NCBI RefSeq assembly: GCF_937889215.1
Contig: NZ_CALBEX010000291.1
Span: 1 to 10,254, forward strand
DNA length: 10,254 nt
Direction of reading: 5' to 3'
Origin: an uncultured Limnohabitans sp.
GTDB taxonomy: Bacteria; Pseudomonadota; Gammaproteobacteria; Burkholderiales; Burkholderiaceae_C
Under the pieces are notes generated by a model that was not told where the DNA came from, made no database searches, and was given only the letters and a program-made list of their open reading frames with translations. Both the position numbers and the translations under genes were made by a program. Positions 6,503 to 10,254 of this stretch are shown here, piece after piece (the first letter of the stretch is position 1; every line of letters starts with the position of its first letter).

Positions 6503-6516
6503 GTGCGCCAGCGCAC
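6503..6516. promoter_or_regulatory. Inverted repeat between divergent genes, candidate operator
   Basis: GTGCGC and GCGCAC are perfect 6-base arms around a CA centre. The site sits in the 186-base gap between the canonical response regulator (minus) and the VF530-like gene (plus), about 75 and 100 bases from their starts. It could be a regulator site for either gene. GC-rich DNA makes such short dyads fairly common, so support is weak. Confidence 0.25.
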
Positions 6517-6615
6517 CTGCCGCAGCACGCAACCAACACAGCCATCGCCAAGGTGCTTTTTGCGGCCAGGCTGGCGTGTTCCAATTCGCACACCGTTTGC
6601 ATCGACAATCAGGCC

Positions 6616-6909
6616 ATGCAAGACGCCGACAACACCCTGCCTCCCAGCCCCGATGCACCCGCACCTGAAGTGCGCCCTACCCAAGCGCGCAACCCCCTGC
6701 ACGGTCTGACGCTAGAAGCCATCGTGACCCAACTGGCCGACTTTTATGGCTGGGACGATCTGGGCCAGCGCATCGCCATTCGCTGCTTCACGCACGAGCC
6801 CAGCGTCGGCTCGAGCTTGAAGTTTTTGCGCAAAACGCCTTGGGCCCGTGAAAAAGTGGAAAGCCTTTACCTGTTCATGCTGCGCGACCAAAAGCGCCAA
6901 GGCTTTTGA
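6616..6909 (+). CDS. VF530/DUF2132-family small protein, putative DNA-binding
   Basis: This 97-aa protein matches the VF530 (DUF2132) family, named after a Vibrio fischeri protein whose four-helix fold has been compared with nucleic-acid-binding domains. No cellular role is established that I know of. Residues 1-24 are a low-complexity Pro/Ala-rich leader. The conserved domain runs from [12 protein letters not shown] (26-37) through [12 protein letters not shown] (42-53), [20 protein letters not shown] (55-74) and [12 protein letters not shown] (75-86), with a short basic tail (RDQKRQGF). The open frame continues far upstream, but only opposite the response regulator. The ATG at 6616 is the natural start, although no good ribosome binding site precedes it (CAGG is only 2 bases away). 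GACAAT at 6604-6609 could be a -10 box, in which case the mRNA would be nearly leaderless. Confidence 0.85.
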   Translation: MQDADNTLPPSPDAPAPEVRPTQARNPLHGLTLEAIVTQLADFYGWDDLGQRIAIRCFTHEPSVGSSLKFLRKTPWAREKVESLYLFMLRDQKRQGF

Positions 6910-7158
6910 GCCACTGAGCCCGCATTTGAACCCGCCTCCATACGCGCTTCATAACCCACTTCAGAATCCGCAGTTTGGCCTGCCGCCTGCTGCTGCAAGG
7001 GCCATTAAAACCTTGCCCAGTCTTGTGCCAGCCAGTTACACACCCTTACGGAAATCAAGTGCCCCTGCGGCATCCGCCCGCAAAAACCAAGTTTAAACAC
7101 CGACAATGCTGGGCGCTTCAATGCCTGTCGCATTGAACAAGCTCCCCCGACCCGCTTC

Positions 7159-8553
7159 ATGAAACGCCTTCAGATCAATCTTCTTCGCCTGTTCAACCTG
7201 CGTCGCGACCAGGACACCCCAGAGGAAATCGACACCACCATCCGCGACGGCATCAGTGTCACCGGGGCCAATCTCTGGGGACTCATCGGGGCCATCTTCA
7301 TCGCCTCGATTGGCCTGAACGTCAACAGCACCGCCGTCATCATCGGTGCGATGCTGATCTCACCCTTGATGGGTCCGATCGTGGGCATTGGTTACGGCAT
7401 CGGCATCAAGGATCTGGCCTTGATCCGCATGTCAGCACGCAATTTGGGGATTTTTGTCCTCATCAGCTTGCTCACGGCCACCACCTACTTTTTCATCACG
7501 CCCCTGAACATTGCGCAGTCTGAACTGCTGGCCCGCACCAGCCCCAATTTGTGGGATGTTTTGATTGCATTCATTGGTGGCAGCTTGGGCATGATCGGCG
7601 CAACGCGGCGACAAGGCTCCAACATTGTCCCCGGCGTGGCCATCGCCACAGCCCTCATGCCACCCTTGTGCACCGCTGGTTTTGGCCTGGCCACGGGCAA
7701 TTGGCACTATTTTGGCGGCGCGTTTTACCTGTTCACCATCAACAGCGTCTTCATCGCTTTTGCCAGCTTGCTCGTGGTGAAAATGCTGCGACTACCGGCT
7801 CGTGGTGATGGCGCCAAAGCCCGCTGGCAAGCCCGCGCCATCATCACCGCCACCGTTTTGGCCACGGCGGTGCCCAGTGGTTTCTTGGCGGTCAGGCTGG
7901 TGTCGCAAAAATTATTTGAACAAACCGCTCAGACCGTTCTGGCCAGCATCGACAAGGATCCGCGCTACGTGCTGCTGGGCCGTGAAATCGGCACCACCGA
8001 GCACCGCGTCGTACTCACCATGGGCGGAGAAAACGGGGTGGCCAATGTCCAAGAAGAAGTCAAGCGCCAATTCCAAGCTCAAGGCTACGAAGACACCGTG
8101 GTGGTGGTTCGCAACATCGGCTCAGAAAAAGTCGATGTTGGGCAAATCACAGAAGCCTTGAAAAAAGAATTGCTGCAAAACACCTTGCAACAATTGCAAG
8201 ACACGACTGCACTCAACCGGAAACTTGAATCAGAGGCGCAAGCCTTGCGCGCAAGCGATGCCCAACGCAACCAGTTGATCCAGGAAATTCTGGCGCTTTA
8301 CCCCAGCGTGGCCTGCGTCTCTGTTGGGCAAGGCAGCCACTGGCAACGCAACCAAGCCACACTCCAAACCACCCAAATTGTCAGCCTCACCGTGATCCGG
8401 GCACTGCGCCAAGAGGAGCGCGCACGGCTGAGCGCCTGGCTCAGCACCCGCTACCCGACACAGAGCATTCGGCTTCAGGTGACGCCACTGCCGCTAGGCA
8501 AAAAACAGCGCCAGCCAAGCGATGCCGCCTTGAACGCAGCTTGCAGCGTCTGA
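7159..8553 (+). CDS. DUF389-family integral membrane protein
   Basis: This 464-aa protein is of the DUF389 (TIGR00341-like) hydrophobic family, whose transported substrate or role is not established. The membrane domain covers about residues 37-250, with roughly seven hydrophobic segments (near 38-56, 58-80, 94-117, 132-148, 155-178, 184-210 and 226-248). It contains the family motifs NSTAVIIGAMLISPLMGP (56-73) and IATALMPPLCTAGFGLATGN (162-181). After it comes a soluble C-terminal part of over 200 residues, including a charged heptad-like stretch (about 325-375, likely coiled coil) and an alpha/beta-looking end (about 378-445). The cytoplasmic N-terminus (RRDQDTPEEIDTTIRDGISVTG) is typical. 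The ATG at 7159 fits the family start, though no Shine-Dalgarno is visible before it. It converges on the SET-domain gene with only 24 bases between the stop codons and no clear terminator. Confidence 0.88.
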   Translation: MKRLQINLLRLFNLRRDQDTPEEIDTTIRDGISVTGANLWGLIGAIFIASIGLNVNSTAVIIGAMLISPLMGPIVGIGYGIGIKDLALIRMSARNLGIFVLISLLTATTYFFITPLNIAQSELLARTSPNLWDVLIAFIGGSLGMIGATRRQGSNIVPGVAIATALMPPLCTAGFGLATGNWHYFGGAFYLFTINSVFIAFASLLVVKMLRLPARGDGAKARWQARAIITATVLATAVPSGFLAVRLVSQKLFEQTAQTVLASIDKDPRYVLLGREIGTTEHRVVLTMGGENGVANVQEEVKRQFQAQGYEDTVVVVRNIGSEKVDVGQITEALKKELLQNTLQQLQDTTALNRKLESEAQALRASDAQRNQLIQEILALYPSVACVSVGQGSHWQRNQATLQTTQIVSLTVIRALRQEERARLSAWLSTRYPTQSIRLQVTPLPLGKKQRQPSDAALNAACSV

Positions 8554-8577
8554 AGCAGTCCGATCCAGCCTGCCCGC

Positions 8578-9045
8578 TCAGTCCAAAGCCAGCATCGTGC
8601 CCCGACATTTTTTGGCCCCGCAGCGGCAGGCATAGCGGGCCTTCAAGGCCTCGCTCATGGGCTCGTCGCTCACCAAGCCGTAATCGAACGTCAGCTCCTC
8701 GCCCTTGAACACGGACCTGCGTGTCAAGATGAAGATGCGGCCCCGGTCCTCTTCAGGCGCGCAATTGGGGCGGCACGAATGGTTGATCCACTTGGAGTCG
8801 TTGCCACCATGCAGCGCATCGATCACCCGACCATCGTCCAAGTGAAAGTAAAAGGTGTGGTCGGGGTTGGCCGCATCGTGCGGGTGGCGTGCAATCGCCT
8901 CGGCCATGCTGATGATCTGGCCCACATACTCAATGAGCCGCTCGCCTGCGGACAGGTGCCGCGTGGCGAACACACCTTGGCCATGCACGCCGGACCGCTC
9001 CACCCGGATCGGGCTGTCCACAGAGGAGGCCAGCAACGGCTTCAT
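8578..9045 (-). CDS. SET-domain protein (putative lysine methyltransferase) with post-SET motif
   Basis: This 155-aa protein has a nearly minimal SET domain, the fold that transfers methyl groups from S-adenosylmethionine to lysine side chains. Visible motifs are SGVHGQGVFAT (18-28, AdoMet-binding), WINHSCRPNC (86-95, the NHSCxPN signature that forms the pseudoknot), and ELTFDYG (117-123, with the catalytic Tyr122). The C-terminal post-SET sequence CRCGAKKCRGTM has Cys140, Cys142 and Cys147. Together with Cys91 of the NHSC motif these could hold a zinc ion, as in eukaryotic SET enzymes. There is no signal or membrane segment. The bacterial target is unknown. The ATG at 9045 is 16 bases after the stop codon of the antiporter gene, so the pair is probably one transcript. 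A GTG at 9075 would add ten residues and overlap the antiporter gene; I judge it less likely. All catalytic motifs are intact. Confidence 0.88.
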   Translation of the reverse strand: MKPLLASSVDSPIRVERSGVHGQGVFATRHLSAGERLIEYVGQIISMAEAIARHPHDAANPDHTFYFHLDDGRVIDALHGGNDSKWINHSCRPNCAPEEDRGRIFILTRRSVFKGEELTFDYGLVSDEPMSEALKARYACRCGAKKCRGTMLALD

Positions 9046-9061
9046 GCCCGATCCAGCCCCA

Positions 9062-10153
9062 TCAAGCCCGCCCACGCACCACCGACACCACCAGCGTGAT
9101 GACGGTGAGCGGCACCACGAAACTCAGCATCACGCTGCTGAAAGCCCCCAGCGCCTGGTGCTGCTGCGCCGCCAAAATCAAATAAGACACATAGGCCACG
9201 TAATACCCGGCAAAAATGCCGCCTTCCCAGCGGGCAATTTCACCGCCCGTGATGAACATCGGCAAGCAGGCCAGTGCCACCGCCAACAACACCCACAAGT
9301 CAAAGGCCAACAAAGACGGCGGCACCGCCAGGCCCACCCCCCCAGCCACCAAGCCACTGATTCCCAAGCAACCCAGAATGTTAAAAATGCAGCTGCCCAC
9401 CACGTTGCCCACGGCCATGTCGCGCTCACCCTTGAGGGCCGCTGCGATCGAGGTCGCCACCTCGGGCATGGACGTGCCCGCGGCCACGATGGTCAGCGCA
9501 ATCACCACATCGCTCACACCCAAAGCCTTGGCAAACACCACCGCCGCAGTCACCAACCAGTCCGAGCCCAGCACCAACAACGCCAAACCCACAGCCATCA
9601 GGGCCAACTGCGCAGGCAGCTTGGCATCCCAAGCCCCAAGGTGCGAAGCCTGCAACTCGGCGTCGATCGTTTCGGGCGCGGCTGCAGTGGCTTTGGCAGC
9701 AGCCGATTCACGGCGCGACTGCACCACCAAAAAGCTGGTGTAAACCACCAACAATGCCACCAACACGCCACCTTCCCAAGCCTGCAACTGGCCATCCATG
9801 GCCATCAAAACCATGAGCAGCGTCACGCCAAACATGATCGGCACCTCTTGGCGGATCAGCTGTCTGTGAACGGTCAGCGGTACGATCAACGCGCTCAATC
9901 CCAAGACAAACAAAACGTTGAAAATATTGCTGCCCACCACATTGCCCACGGCCATGTCGGTCTTGCCCTCCAACACCGAAGCCACCGACACCGCGATCTC
10001 GGGCGCACTGGTGCCCAGCGCCACAATCGTCAAGCCCACCACCAAGGGCGAAATGCCAAAAGACAGCGCCAATTTGCTCGCGCCGCGCACCAGCCAATTG
10101 GCCCCCAACACCAAGCAAACCAGCCCGGCGACGAACAAAAACAAATGGAACAT
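9062..10153 (-). CDS. Sodium/calcium exchanger-family antiporter (YrbG-like)
   Basis: This 363-aa inner-membrane protein is of the CaCA superfamily (TIGR00367, E. coli YrbG-like), which exchanges Ca2+ against Na+ or H+. Two inverted halves are clear. The alpha-1 repeat has GTSAPE (47-52) and GNVVGSNIFN (70-79). The alpha-2 repeat has GTSMPE (226-231) and GNVVGSCIFN (249-258). Glu52 and Glu231 are the expected ion-binding acids, and the second half replaces the Asn of SNIFN with Cys. About ten hydrophobic segments are visible, with a central Ala-rich charged loop (about 147-180). The length is slightly above that of YrbG, mostly because of this loop. The start gives MFHLFLFVAGLVCLVLGANWLV, a normal first helix; only a weak AGGTT-like site precedes it. 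It is the first gene of a probable two-gene unit with the SET-domain protein. The transported ion is inferred from the family only. Confidence 0.92.
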   Translation of the reverse strand: MFHLFLFVAGLVCLVLGANWLVRGASKLALSFGISPLVVGLTIVALGTSAPEIAVSVASVLEGKTDMAVGNVVGSNIFNVLFVLGLSALIVPLTVHRQLIRQEVPIMFGVTLLMVLMAMDGQLQAWEGGVLVALLVVYTSFLVVQSRRESAAAKATAAAPETIDAELQASHLGAWDAKLPAQLALMAVGLALLVLGSDWLVTAAVVFAKALGVSDVVIALTIVAAGTSMPEVATSIAAALKGERDMAVGNVVGSCIFNILGCLGISGLVAGGVGLAVPPSLLAFDLWVLLAVALACLPMFITGGEIARWEGGIFAGYYVAYVSYLILAAQQHQALGAFSSVMLSFVVPLTVITLVVSVVRGRA

Positions 10154-10175
10154 GGGTCAGCAACCTGTGAGAAAT

Positions 10176-10196
10176 GCGGGGATGCGCATCACCCGC
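10176..10196. promoter_or_regulatory. Long inverted repeat upstream of the antiporter gene, candidate operator
   Basis: A perfect 10-base palindrome GATGCGCATC (10181-10190) is flanked by further complementary arms GCGGG (10176-10180) and CCCGC (10192-10196), with one unpaired A at 10191. The site lies 22 bases upstream of the antiporter start. The palindrome has no room for a loop at full pairing, so a dimeric protein site is more likely than an RNA hairpin. No -35/-10 pair around it is convincing. Confidence 0.4.
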
Positions 10197-10254
10197 TTTG
10201 GGATGGCGCATTCGGCGTCAGAAGAACGACTGGGCACTGCAAAACTCACTCCAC

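Noticed and set aside
5950..6615. In-frame upstream extension of the VF530-like gene by about 220 codons
   Set aside because: It runs antisense to the canonical response regulator and has a His/Gln/Arg-rich shadow composition. The conserved domain begins only after the ATG at 6616.

Overview
The window looks like chromosomal DNA of a betaproteobacterium, probably family Comamonadaceae (Limnohabitans/Rhodoferax-like). I base this on the GC-rich coding style, the type A RNase P RNA, the Rrf2/IscR, CysK and NarL-type protein sequences, and -10-like CACAAT/GACAAT boxes. I see no mobile element, CRISPR array, tRNA or sign of recent transfer. The taxon is an inference from memory of these families, not a search result.

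Layout. Bases 1-36 are the 3' end of an unidentified plus-strand gene. Next is an S4-domain protein related to RluF/RsuA pseudouridine synthases whose active-site motifs are degenerate (65-760). It is followed by an IscR-like Rrf2 regulator with no cysteine at all (934-1455). A near-perfect 17-bp terminator hairpin with a UACG loop (1469-1506) then serves both this gene and rnpB, the RNase P RNA, which converges from the minus strand (1527-1880). A recognisable rnpB promoter sits in the 97-bp gap shared with the divergent cysteine synthase gene cysK (1978-2895). A large FAD-dependent oxidoreductase (3086-4930) follows.

Two NarL-type response regulators lie on the minus strand (4982-5626 and 5794-6429), separated by a probable terminator. 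The downstream one has lost the phosphoacceptor aspartate and the acidic pair of its receiver; the upstream one keeps them. No histidine kinase is nearby. Divergent from them is a small VF530/DUF2132 protein (6616-6909), then a DUF389 membrane protein (7159-8553). Converging from the right are a Na+/Ca2+ exchanger-family antiporter (9062-10153) and, just downstream of it, a small SET-domain methyltransferase with a post-SET cysteine cluster (8578-9045).

Most of this is ordinary housekeeping content. The unusual theme is three proteins that keep a recognisable fold but have lost the residues that define its chemistry: a pseudouridine synthase without its catalytic Asp, an IscR without Fe-S ligands, and a receiver without its phosphorylation site. 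The cluster-less Rrf2 regulator lying near cysK invites comparison with the Gram-positive CymR-CysK cysteine sensor. No gap between genes exceeds 300 bases. The longest (6910-7158, 249 bases) shows no convincing gene or terminator, and the 190-base gap at 2896-3085 holds only a 10-bp palindrome (CTTCGCGAAG, 2995-3004).
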